This document shows, one piece after another, positions 1-8,414 of a DNA stretch of 64,000 nucleotides. A model generated the notes under the pieces. The model did no database searches. It saw nothing but the letters and a program-made list of their open reading frames with translations, and was not told the DNA's origin. This DNA comes from Cohnella mopanensis (GTDB lineage Bacteria > Bacillota > Bacilli > Paenibacillales > Paenibacillaceae), in NCBI RefSeq assembly GCF_022352055.1, contig NZ_JAKRWM010000010.1, positions 310,001 through 374,000 on the forward strand, given 5' to 3'. The translations under genes were made by a program, and so were the position numbers. Numbering within the stretch: the first letter of the stretch is position 1; each line of letters begins with the position of its first letter.

Positions 1-486
1 AGCACCATACTTCAGGTGCTTGGTTCCAAATTCGAATTCACCCGCGTCGGAAGGCTCTTGCAGAGCGCTCTTGTGTTAGCTTGGGCAATCAGTCAAGTTC
101 AAGTGGAATGGACCGTCATGAAAGCACTGACTTTGCTATTCATGATTGCTAGCGGAGTATTCATATTCGCGGGAATATTCATCCTGATGGCAGCGATGTG
201 CTTCTGGACCATCCAAGGACTGGAGATCGCCAACATCTTCACGGACGGAGGCAGAGAGATGGCCCAATATCCTTTGAACATTTATCAGAAATGGGTGTCC
301 CGCTTCTTCACGTACATTATCCCGTTCGGGTGCGTCAATTACTTGCCGTTGTTGTTCATTCTGGGCAAATCGGAAGGAAATCCGCTTATCCATATGCTGA
401 CGCCTCTTGCCGGGTGCGCCTTCCTCATCCCATGTTTGTTCATCTGGAAAATTGGCGTACGCCACTACCGTTCGACCGGATCATGA
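1..486 (+). CDS. ABC-2 type transporter permease, C-terminal part
   Basis: The frame is open at the left edge, so the gene starts outside the window and only its last 161 codons are seen. The product is very hydrophobic with about four membrane segments, and a C-terminal Ile-Gly-Val-Arg-His-Tyr tail. The stretch ending in FFTYIIPFGCVNYLP resembles the DUF990/ABC2_membrane_6 permeases, which work with a separate ATPase and usually a second permease of the same family. The substrate cannot be told. Its last 22 bp overlap the end of the convergent helicase gene. The family call is from recognition of the hydrophobic pattern, so moderate confidence. Confidence 0.6.
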   Translation, partial: STILQVLGSKFEFTRVGRLLQSALVLAWAISQVQVEWTVMKALTLLFMIASGVFIFAGIFILMAAMCFWTIQGLEIANIFTDGGREMAQYPLNIYQKWVSRFFTYIIPFGCVNYLPLLFILGKSEGNPLIHMLTPLAGCAFLIPCLFIWKIGVRHYRSTGS

Positions 487-2696
487 GCATCCGGTTCGAG
501 CAGTCCCATCTCGATGCAGATATTTACCGACAACCGTTTCGTCTCCGACTGAAACCGGATTTCGACGCTATCCCCGAGGATCAGGACGATATCCCCGCTG
601 CCGAAAACGCGATGTTTAACTCTACTCCCCACGGCGAACTGTTTCGAATCCCTTATCGCGTTCGGATTGTACGGAACGGGTGGCCTTATTTGTCCGGCTT
701 GCTTTATTGCAGGTTTGCCCGCCAGGTTCGGTTTCCCGATTTCCTTAGGCGGGTTTTGAATATTACGCACGTCCGTAACGAACTGCGAAGGTTTGACTTG
801 CTCTCCGTCCCTTATTTTGTAGCTTAACAGTTCTAGCTCTTTCCTTGCTCTTGTCATTCCGACATAGAAGAGCCTTACCGCCTCCTCCATTCCGTCAAGC
901 TGATCCTTCTCGTATTTCTTGATATCTTCGTTGGAAGGCAAAATGCCTTCGACCAAGTCCACCATATAGACGTAATTGAATTCCAAGCCTTTGGCGCTAT
1001 GAAGAGTGGACAAGGTGACCGCGCTTCCCTTCTTATTCGACTTGGAAGCTTTCATGGACTTCTCAAGAAACTTCAACCGCTTGGCGAAATCCTCCATCGT
1101 GTCGAGCGGCTCCGCGATTTCCTCCAGCGTATTGAGGATTCCGATCAAATATTCTTTGCGGAATCCTAGACGCTCGCACATTTTCTCGATGGCTTTATCG
1201 TAACCGAGCTTCTCGCGGATGGTCCGTATAGCGGCAAGCGGCTGCGCTCCTTGCAGCTGGACGAACGTTTCTTTGCCCGCCTCCAGCTGCTTAATCTGAT
1301 ACTCTTGCAAAGGAACGTGCTTGAGCAGGCGATCGAACACCGACATATCCGCGTCCGTGCTCAACGCCATCAACGCAGCCATTTGCTGTTTCGTAATATA
1401 ACCGTTGAATTTGGCATGAATTTTTTCCAAAATATCCGGTCTTTTATCGTTAAACGTCATACGCATGAAATTCAATATATCCTCGACGACCCAATGGGAG
1501 AAAAAACGGTTGTCCCCGTCTTTCATGTAAAAGGGAATCCCCGCCCGATCTAAAGCGTTCATCAGCATGATCGAAGAGGAATTGTTGCGGTATAACACGG
1601 CTACTTCGCTCAGGTCGTTCCTGTCCGAGATTTTCTCGACGATGTACTTAGCTTGATATTTGTAATCGGGAAGCTCCGTGATCGCAATGGGTCTATGCTC
1701 CGGATTACGCGTGAACATATTTTTGTCGTATCGGTTTTTGTTGCGCTTGATGAAACGGTTGGCGATATCCACGATGTTGGGGGATGACCGGTAGTTTTGC
1801 TCCATTTTCAGAATCGAGGCTTGCGGATACGCCTGCTTAAAATCGAGCAAATATTGAGGCTCGGCCGCGCGCCAAGTATAGATCGATTGATCGTCATCCG
1901 CCACGACGTACAGGTTACCATGTGCCCTAACAAGCTTCTCCACGATCGCGTGCTGGACTAGGGACGTATCCTGGCTTTCGTCGGTCAGGATATAGTCGTA
2001 TCGGAGTTGGAATTTGTTTAGAAGCGCATGTTCCATCGATAACGCTTCGTTCGCGATCGTGAGCATGTCATCGTAATCGACCAATAATTGAGCCGTCCCG
2101 GTCTGCTTGAACTTCTCGTACTCCTTGTATATCGTTTCCGCCTTGGGCACGTCACACTTGGCTAGCGACAACCGATCATGAGGAATAAGCTTGTTCTTGA
2201 TGAAGCTAATGTAGCTCGTAAGCTCCTCCATTTGGTCATCGGTGGGGTGATCGCCATTCGTTCGTTTGTAGATGTCGCGCAATATTCTCGTTTTGCCCCA
2301 TTGTTCGTTCTCACCGTCGGATCCCCCTTCGATCATCCGGTAGGACATTCTTTTCCCATGAAAATACTCTCTGACTACCTCGAAGGCGAAGCTATGAATC
2401 GTAGAGAAATCAGGGGTTTGTTGCTGCAGCGTCGGGAACAAATGATTAAACCGTACTTTCATGTCCTGAGCGGATGCCCTGCTGAAGGTTACTGCCTTAA
2501 TGCGCGACGCCCTTACTCCCCTCGCTTCGATTAAGTACCCGATGCGCATGATCAAAGTCGTCGTTTTCCCCGAGCCCGGAGAAGCCAGTAATAGCAAGGC
2601 ACCGTCCGTATGCGATGCGGCTTGCCGCTGAACCTCGTTAAGGACGACTCCCGTTTCGGTTTCTTTACGCGAGAAATAATCTAGATGAACATTCAT
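465..2696 (-). CDS. UvrD/PcrA-like superfamily 1 DNA helicase
   Basis: An ATP-dependent 3'-5' DNA helicase of the UvrD/Rep class (743 aa), expected to act in repair or removal of replication blocks. Visible motifs: Walker A GSGKT at residues 41-45, a DESQD box near 238 (usually DEYQD or DEFQD), DDDQSIYTWR shortly after, LSTLHSAKGLEFNYVY (motif V) and FYVGMTRARKEL (motif VI) near 610. The C-terminus has a VKHRVFGSGDIV segment like the Tudor-like tail of PcrA. I chose ATG 2696 because AAAGGAA precedes it; an in-frame ATG at 2738 lies inside the stem of the upstream terminator. It is probably a paralogue rather than PcrA, which normally sits next to ligA. Confidence 0.9.
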   Translation of the reverse strand: MNVHLDYFSRKETETGVVLNEVQRQAASHTDGALLLLASPGSGKTTTLIMRIGYLIEARGVRASRIKAVTFSRASAQDMKVRFNHLFPTLQQQTPDFSTIHSFAFEVVREYFHGKRMSYRMIEGGSDGENEQWGKTRILRDIYKRTNGDHPTDDQMEELTSYISFIKNKLIPHDRLSLAKCDVPKAETIYKEYEKFKQTGTAQLLVDYDDMLTIANEALSMEHALLNKFQLRYDYILTDESQDTSLVQHAIVEKLVRAHGNLYVVADDDQSIYTWRAAEPQYLLDFKQAYPQASILKMEQNYRSSPNIVDIANRFIKRNKNRYDKNMFTRNPEHRPIAITELPDYKYQAKYIVEKISDRNDLSEVAVLYRNNSSSIMLMNALDRAGIPFYMKDGDNRFFSHWVVEDILNFMRMTFNDKRPDILEKIHAKFNGYITKQQMAALMALSTDADMSVFDRLLKHVPLQEYQIKQLEAGKETFVQLQGAQPLAAIRTIREKLGYDKAIEKMCERLGFRKEYLIGILNTLEEIAEPLDTMEDFAKRLKFLEKSMKASKSNKKGSAVTLSTLHSAKGLEFNYVYMVDLVEGILPSNEDIKKYEKDQLDGMEEAVRLFYVGMTRARKELELLSYKIRDGEQVKPSQFVTDVRNIQNPPKEIGKPNLAGKPAIKQAGQIRPPVPYNPNAIRDSKQFAVGSRVKHRVFGSGDIVLILGDSVEIRFQSETKRLSVNICIEMGLLEPDAHDPVER

Positions 2697-2720
2697 AATT
2701 GCGATTCCTTTCGCTTGCCC

Positions 2721-2756
2721 TAAAATAAAAAAACACATTCACCTGGACGAATGTGT
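2721..2756 (-). terminator. Rho-independent terminator of the mobA-moeA-mobB operon
   Basis: Read on the minus strand: an 8-bp stem ACACATTC/GAATGTGT with an 8-nt loop, followed by a run of seven T and then ATTTT. It lies 30 bp after mobB and just before the helicase start, so it separates the two units. Confidence 0.8.
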
Positions 2757-2785
2757 GAGCGATCTCGTCATGTTTGTGCTCGATC

Positions 2786-3295
2786 CTATAGCGTAACCCT
2801 TTGTACGTAGGTGATCAACGGAGTAAAAGACGTAACATCCGGTTGGACGAATAAAGGAACGGACTTTGTTATCGCGATATCCTCTATCGCTCGATTGGGT
2901 TCGCGGATCGCTGCGGCTATGACGTTAGGTAGGGAGAAGAGATTAGCATCCTCTTCGCTACGGAGAAGTACGACTTTAGGATAAGAAGCTTGCTTAAATC
3001 CCTCAATGACCAAAAATTGAACCGATTCCGCTTCCATCCCGGCCACCAATCGCTCGATTGGCGTCGACTGTTCTTGGACCCATGCCGTGCGGGAGGGTGA
3101 TGTAATCCCCGTGATGTGGGCACCTGCTTGCCGATGCTGCCACGTGTCTTTACCCGGAAGATCGGGTTCGAATGTATGCGCGTCATGCTTTAAAGTACCA
3201 ACCCTTATCCCCTGCGCGGAGAACTCCCGGACGAATGCGCACGTTAGCGTCGTTTTTCCGGCATTTTTGTATCCGACGATCTGTACGATCTGCAT
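2786..3295 (-). CDS. mobB: Molybdopterin-guanine dinucleotide biosynthesis protein MobB
   Basis: A 169-aa GTP-binding accessory protein of molybdenum-cofactor maturation. It begins directly with the P-loop GYKNAGKTT (residues 8-16), followed by the family-typical TLKHDAH segment and, in the middle, FLVIEGFKQ. MobB is thought to assist MobA in attaching GMP to molybdopterin and is not essential in E. coli. It is the last gene of mobA-moeA-mobB, 40 bp behind moeA, and is followed by a clear terminator. Length is normal for the family. Confidence 0.93.
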   Translation of the reverse strand: MQIVQIVGYKNAGKTTLTCAFVREFSAQGIRVGTLKHDAHTFEPDLPGKDTWQHRQAGAHITGITSPSRTAWVQEQSTPIERLVAGMEAESVQFLVIEGFKQASYPKVVLLRSEEDANLFSLPNVIAAAIREPNRAIEDIAITKSVPLFVQPDVTSFTPLITYVQRVTL

Positions 3296-3335
3296 AGGCT
3301 TATCCCTCGTCTCTCCAACGGGTTACATGCTACCT

Positions 3336-4595
3336 TTATTTCAAACGCCAAGCCGTTACGAGATGTCCCTTCTCTAAGCCTTCTTTCAGCGGAGGAATCT
3401 CGATCAGGCAATCGGCGTCCACGATCGTGGTCATCAGGCTGGACTTGTCGTCACCGGTCGGGGTCACCCATACCGTCCCGTCGCGCAGCTCTGTTCGAGC
3501 CCGAATAAATCTGCGATAGGCGTTCACTTTAGGAAAATGTTCGCCGAGATAAGCCTTGAAGCTTGCAGTGGTTTGCCTTCGTACCCCTAACATCGCTCTT
3601 AAAGCAGGAGCGGCGAACAAATGGAAGCCGACGAAGCAAGCCCCTGGATTGCCCGAGAGCGCAAGAAGCAGCTTATTGCCTGCGATAGCCGCGCTTGTCG
3701 GGCTGCCTGGGCGCATCGCGATTTTGTTGAATAACAGCTCTACTTCGGGAGCGGCCAGCACGTCTACCATCACATCGTAATCCCCGACGGATACACCCCC
3801 TGAAGTCAGTAGCATATCGCACGTCTGCAATCCTTGGCGAACCAAAGCTTGCGCCGCTTCTGCATCGTCCGGTACTTTACCTAGCATAATGGGCTCTCCG
3901 CCGCATTCCCTGACCAGTGCGGCAAGCATCGGAGCGTTACTGTTGCGGATCTTGGCCGGGACCAGCGATTCGTCGACCTCAAGCAGCTCGCTTCCGGTTG
4001 AGAGTATCGCGACACGCGGTTTCTTCGAGACGGTAACTTTCGCATATCCGCATGAAGCAAGAAGGCCCGTTTCTCCCGCTCCGATTACTTTTCCTTCGGT
4101 CAGAAGTAGGGCTCCTTGCTCTATTTCACAGCCGATATCAGCTACGTTAGAACCTTGAGGAATGCTTTTGCCGATCTGGACATACGGTTGTCCATCCCTC
4201 GTGAGGGTTGAGGTCATTTCCAACATCACGACGGCATCCGCGCCTTCCGGAACCATTCCTCCCGTCATGATGCGGGTCGCCTGTCCTGATCCGACCGGAT
4301 ACTTGGGCACGACTCCGCTCGGTAACGATTCCAGCACCCGTAGCTCGGCAGGGCTTGCTATCGTCGACTGCTCCAAATCGACTGATCGAACCGCATAGCC
4401 ATCCATCCCCGACCGACGAAACGGAGGAAAAGGATGAGGCGCGATAAGAGCCTCGCTTAATCGCCGTCCCCAAGCGTCGGCTAGAGGCACTTGCTCGGCG
4501 GGAAGCGGATGTATGCGTTCAAGGATAAGCTTCTGAGCATCTTCCGGTTGCAGAGCTGTGCGACGAAATCGATCAAGGCTGTCAACGGGCTGCAT
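3336..4595 (-). CDS. moeA: Molybdopterin molybdenumtransferase MoeA
   Basis: Inserts molybdenum into adenylated molybdopterin in the cytoplasm. The 419-aa protein shows the family landmarks in order: FRRSGMDGYAVRS near residue 60, GGMVPEGADAVVM near 110, ILSTGSELLE near 195, LLTSGGVSVGDYD near 260 and ALSGNPGACFVGF near 315, then the C-terminal beta-barrel domain IV. Length is standard. It is the middle gene of mobA-moeA-mobB; the moa genes for the earlier steps are not in the window. Confidence 0.96.
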   Translation of the reverse strand: MQPVDSLDRFRRTALQPEDAQKLILERIHPLPAEQVPLADAWGRRLSEALIAPHPFPPFRRSGMDGYAVRSVDLEQSTIASPAELRVLESLPSGVVPKYPVGSGQATRIMTGGMVPEGADAVVMLEMTSTLTRDGQPYVQIGKSIPQGSNVADIGCEIEQGALLLTEGKVIGAGETGLLASCGYAKVTVSKKPRVAILSTGSELLEVDESLVPAKIRNSNAPMLAALVRECGGEPIMLGKVPDDAEAAQALVRQGLQTCDMLLTSGGVSVGDYDVMVDVLAAPEVELLFNKIAMRPGSPTSAAIAGNKLLLALSGNPGACFVGFHLFAAPALRAMLGVRRQTTASFKAYLGEHFPKVNAYRRFIRARTELRDGTVWVTPTGDDKSSLMTTIVDADCLIEIPPLKEGLEKGHLVTAWRLK

Positions 4596-4650
4596 GAAGG
4601 ACTTGGCTCCTTTAAGAAGTTACTCAATATATAACGGTAAACTTAATCTA

Positions 4651-5283
4651 CTATTGCTCCCGGGGATAGCGGTGACGATTCAAGAGCTGAAAATTCGCTT
4701 TCGCATGCTGCTCGGGCGTATCGATATCTTCCGTAAATGTTAAAGATAGTCCTTCGTTCGTAAATTCTCTTTCCTCTATCTCGCACCAATCGATCTGGTC
4801 CAGCAAAGCCATGAACTTGCGTTTTCCCGCCTGTAGCAGCTTCTCCGCAACGGCTCCCGCCTCCTTGCGATAGAGGGCGTGCAGCGGCTGCAGCCTGCCG
4901 CCAATGAGAGGTAGCGCCGCTTGATAAGAGCCGTTGATCAAGCGCTCTTGCAGATAAACTGCCGACGCAACATCGAGAAAGGGTTGGTCACAGCCTACGA
5001 CCCAGACAATCGGACGAGTTGCTGCGGTAAGGCCAGCATGGAGCCCCGCTAGCGGTCCCTCTCCCTTGTACGAATCGGGTACGATTCGAAGGTTCGAGGT
5101 TTGTGGCAAGCGTGCTCGGAGCCCCTCATCATTGGACACGATTATGACTTCATCCGTCCATTGTTCCACGGCCCGAAGCTGGCGCTCGATGATCGTCTCC
5201 CCGCCAACGAGGAGCAACGCCTTGTTCACGCCGCCCATTCGTCTCCCTTGCCCCCCGGCCAAAATAACCGCCGACCTGTCCAT
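4651..5283 (-). CDS. mobA: Molybdenum cofactor guanylyltransferase MobA
   Basis: Transfers GMP from GTP to molybdopterin to form the guanine dinucleotide cofactor. The N-terminus carries the nucleotidyltransferase signature LAGGQGRRMGG followed by NKALL, and later WVVGCDQPFL, which holds the metal-binding Asp. ATG 5283 is preceded by CGGAGG at 7 nt; a TTG 24 nt further upstream in frame has no comparable site, so I used the shorter 210-aa form. First gene of the cofactor operon; moeA follows after 55 bp. Confidence 0.93.
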   Translation of the reverse strand: MDRSAVILAGGQGRRMGGVNKALLLVGGETIIERQLRAVEQWTDEVIIVSNDEGLRARLPQTSNLRIVPDSYKGEGPLAGLHAGLTAATRPIVWVVGCDQPFLDVASAVYLQERLINGSYQAALPLIGGRLQPLHALYRKEAGAVAEKLLQAGKRKFMALLDQIDWCEIEEREFTNEGLSLTFTEDIDTPEQHAKANFQLLNRHRYPREQ

Positions 5284-5417
5284 GGCGCTGCCTCCGACTG
5301 AGCTCAAGATACTTACTATAAGTGACTCTATGAATTAATGAAAATGAAATTAAGATAGGAATCGATAGTCAAATAAAAGGATTACTTTATTCTATCCTTA
5401 CGTGATGCGCCATGACA

Positions 5418-5447
5418 ACCCTCGAGAAGCTGGTTAATCGCGAGGGT
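5418..5447. repeat. Inverted repeat abutting the tandem array
   Basis: Perfect 7-bp arms ACCCTCG (5418-5424) and CGAGGGT (5441-5447) with a 16-nt spacer. The right arm ends one base before the first array unit. It could be a weak end-of-transcript hairpin for the hem operon on the minus strand, but no T run follows, or it may be a boundary of the repeat element. The rest of 5284-5417 is AT-rich and should hold the mobA promoter; I saw no convincing -35/-10 pair there. Confidence 0.5.
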
Positions 5448-6870
5448 GCGCTGCAGTCAGGTTTGGACGGACCGCTACTGGCAGGTTGGTTACTTTAGAG
5501 CGTTGCAGTCAGGTTTTACCGGTCTACATGGGTATTTGAGCTACTTTGGAGCGCAGCAGTCAGGTTTTACCGGACTACACGGACTTTTGAGTTACTTTGG
5601 AGCGCTGCAGTCAGGTTTTACCGGACTACACGGGCTTTTTAGCTACTTTGGAGCGCTGCAGTCAGGTTTTGCCGGACTACACGGGCTTTTGAGCTACTTT
5701 TATATGCTGCAGTTAGGTTTTACCGGACTACACGGGCTTTTGAGCTACTTTGGAGCGCCGCAGTCAGATTTCACCGGACTACACGGGCTTTTGAGCTACT
5801 TTGGAGCGTTGCAGTCAGGTTTTACCGGACTACACGGGCTTTTGAGCTACGTTGGAGCGCCGCAGTCAGATTTCACCGGACTACACGGGCTTATGAGCTA
5901 CTTTGGAGCGCTGCAGTCAGGTTTTACCGGGCTACACGGGCTTTTGAGCTACGTTGGAGCGCCGCAGTCAGATTTCACCGGACTACACGGGCTTATGAGC
6001 TACTTTGGAGCGCTGCAGTCAGGTTTTACCGGGCTACACGGGCTTTTGAGCTACGTTGGAGCGCCGCAGTCAGATTTCACCGGACTACACGGGCTTATGA
6101 GCTACTTTGGAGCGCTGCAGTCAGGTTTTTCCGGACTACACGGGCATTTAGGTTACTTTGGAGCGCTGCAGTTAGGTTTTACCGGACTACTCGGGCTATT
6201 AAGCAACTTTGGAGCGCCGCAGTCAGGTTTTTCCGGACTACACGGGCTTTTGACCTACTTGGAGCGCCGCAGTCAGGGTTTTCCGGACTACACGGGCTTT
6301 TGACCTACTTGGAGCGCCGCAGTCAGGGTTTTCCGGACTACACGGGCTTTTGACCTACTTGGAGCGCCGCAGTCAGGGTTTTCCGGACTACACGGGCTTT
6401 TGACCTACTTGGAGCGCCGCAGTCAGGGTTTTCCGGACTACACGGGCTTTTGACCTACTTGGAGCGCCGCAGTCAGGGTTTTCCGGACTACACGGGCTTT
6501 TGAGCTACTTTAGAGCGTTGCAGTCAGGTTTTGCCGGACTACACGGGCATTTAGGTTACTTTGGAGCGCCGCAGTCAGGTTTTGCCGGACTACACGGGCT
6601 TTTGAGCTACTTTAGAGCGTTGCAGTCAGGTTTTACCGGACTACACGGGCTTTTGAGCTACTTGGAGCGCCGCAGTCAGGTTTTTCCGGACTACACGGGC
6701 ATTTAGGTTACTTTGGAGCGCTGCAGTCAGGTTTTTCCGGACTACACGGGCTTTTGAGCTACTTTAGAGCGCTGCAGTTAGGTTTTACCGGACTACACGG
6801 GCTTTTGAACTACTTTGGAGCGCTGCAGTTAGGTTTTACCGGACTACACGGGCTTTTGAGCTACTTTGGA
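5448..6870. repeat. 28-unit tandem array of a 50/51-bp repeat
   Basis: Twenty-eight head-to-tail copies of a unit beginning GCGCTGCAGTCAGG and ending GAGCTACTTTGGA. Twenty-one units are 51 bp, six are 50 bp and the first, degenerate unit is 52 bp. A plus-strand frame stays open across the 51-bp units (17-residue peptide SYFGALQSGFTGLHGLL), but the 50-bp units break it, no ribosome site precedes it, and openness follows simply from a stop-free 51-mer. I treat it as non-coding. The array begins 3 bp beyond the hemY stop, so it lies in the 3' untranslated region of hemEHY and upstream of mobA. Confidence 0.95.
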
Positions 6871-6872
6871 GA

Positions 6873-8414
6873 TCACCTATCTAGAATCTGTTGTGCGGCA
6901 TGCTTACCTTGGGCAATACAGTCTGGTAAGCCGACGCCGCCGAATGCGGCGCCCGTCGCATGAATGCCGGGGAGCTGATCAACCAGGCTATCGCGGAACG
7001 TAGCGATGGCGTCCAGATGTCCGACCGGATACTGCGGCATGGAATGGCGCAATCTCGTGATCTCGACGAATTCAGGCGTCGCGGTAAGACCCGTTAGATC
7101 CTGCAAATCTCGCTGGACGACACCCGCCAAGACGGCATCGTTCAATTCTACGCCTTTCTCATCCCCGGCTCGACCGACGTAACAACGAATGAGACGTTTG
7201 CCTTCCGGCGCGGTATGCAACCACTTGGATGAAGTCCAAGTACTTGCCGTGATATGCCTATGCTCCCCACGCGGCACGAGAAACCCTGAACCGTCGAGGT
7301 CCTGATTAAATCCAACCTCGTCATAGGCAAGGACGACGTTAGCGACGGAAATGTAACGAATGTTCGTTAACGCGGACACATCGACATGAGGCGTAAGCAA
7401 CTCTGCCGTTGCGTATGCGGGTAAAGTTAATAGAACATCGTCTGCTTCGACCGTCGAACCGTCGGATAGTCGAAGCTGATAACGTCCTTGCGAATATGCA
7501 CCCTCACCTGCAACAGCAACATTTTCCAGCGATTCCACTTGGGCTCCCAACCGTATAGAGCAGCCTTCCGCTTGCAATCTCGATTCGAGAGCTTCAATAA
7601 CGGTTGATAAACCGTTGCGGAACGTCATGAATACGGAAGCGGGTAAAGAAGCCGAGGCTACGGAAGTAGCCCCGGATCCTTCCCCAGAGCCAGCATCTTT
7701 AACAACTCCGGCTGCGACACCGCCGCCCGCATCCTGCTTCGCCTCAGAGTGCGCTTTCGCTTTCGCAGCCGCGAGTTGAGCCTCTCTTGTGCCCGCGATT
7801 AAGCTACCGAACTCTTTCACCATCGTCTTAAATTGCGGAAAAGTCGCTTCCAACCCTAGACGATACAAGTCGCCCGCGTGAATGCCCGCGAGCAGCGGCT
7901 CGAATATCCGCTCGACCATTTCCTTGCCCATCCGGCGTTCCAGAAAATCTCCGACCGTTTCGTCTGCGGTTACGTCTCCGGCAGGGATTTCCAGATCCTC
8001 CAAAGCACGCAGCTTCCCTTCCTCGGAAACCAGATCCGTCCGCATGAACTTCTCCTGATCGGATGGGATACCGAGCGTTAAGCCTTCCGGCATCGGATGA
8101 AGCTGGCCATCCAGTGAGATGTAGGTTTTCTTGGCTAACGGATTCGTTCCCGTTAGTTCCCCATCGATCTCAAGCTCCTTGGCAAGCTCGATCATCGGAA
8201 GCTTCCGGGCAAGGAAAGAATCCGGGCCACGCTCGATAACGTAACCGTCCCGCCTTAACGTGTTCACTCTGCCGCCCAAACGGTTTGATCCTTCGAGCAC
8301 CGTTACTTCAAGCTTCTCCCCGCGCTCCTTGGCGAGCTTAAGTAAATAAAAGGCGGCGCTAAGGCCGGTAATACCGCCGCCTAGCACCGCCACCCGGCGA
8401 ATTTGTTGTTCCAT
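6873..8414 (-). CDS. hemY: Coproporphyrinogen III oxidase HemY/CgoX (protoporphyrinogen-oxidase family)
   Basis: FAD-dependent oxidase. In Firmicutes this family converts coproporphyrinogen III to coproporphyrin III. The 513-aa protein starts with the FAD-binding motif VAVLGGGITGLSAAF; ERGPDSFLARK and a C-terminal TGAAFGGVGLPDCI flavin-contact motif are typical. ATG 8414 overlaps the hemH stop (TGATG) and has GGGAGGA 7 nt upstream. Odd feature: residues about 213-258 form an Ala/Gly/Ser/Lys-rich stretch (AKAHSEAKQDAGGG, then GSGEGSGATS) that looks like an extra low-complexity linker and makes the protein longer than the usual roughly 470 aa. Last gene of hemEHY. Confidence 0.93.
   Translation of the reverse strand: MEQQIRRVAVLGGGITGLSAAFYLLKLAKERGEKLEVTVLEGSNRLGGRVNTLRRDGYVIERGPDSFLARKLPMIELAKELEIDGELTGTNPLAKKTYISLDGQLHPMPEGLTLGIPSDQEKFMRTDLVSEEGKLRALEDLEIPAGDVTADETVGDFLERRMGKEMVERIFEPLLAGIHAGDLYRLGLEATFPQFKTMVKEFGSLIAGTREAQLAAAKAKAHSEAKQDAGGGVAAGVVKDAGSGEGSGATSVASASLPASVFMTFRNGLSTVIEALESRLQAEGCSIRLGAQVESLENVAVAGEGAYSQGRYQLRLSDGSTVEADDVLLTLPAYATAELLTPHVDVSALTNIRYISVANVVLAYDEVGFNQDLDGSGFLVPRGEHRHITASTWTSSKWLHTAPEGKRLIRCYVGRAGDEKGVELNDAVLAGVVQRDLQDLTGLTATPEFVEITRLRHSMPQYPVGHLDAIATFRDSLVDQLPGIHATGAAFGGVGLPDCIAQGKHAAQQILDR

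Noticed and set aside
2697..2738. Longer start for the helicase at ATG 2738
   Set aside because: This ATG lies in the stem of the preceding terminator and lacks a ribosome site; ATG 2696 has AAAGGAA.
5446..6303. 285-codon plus-strand frame across the tandem array, with further pieces at 6500-6706 and 6754-6963
   Set aside because: It is open only because a 51-bp unit without a stop keeps its frame; 50-bp units break it, the GTG start has no spaced ribosome site, and the array is the 3' region of hemY.
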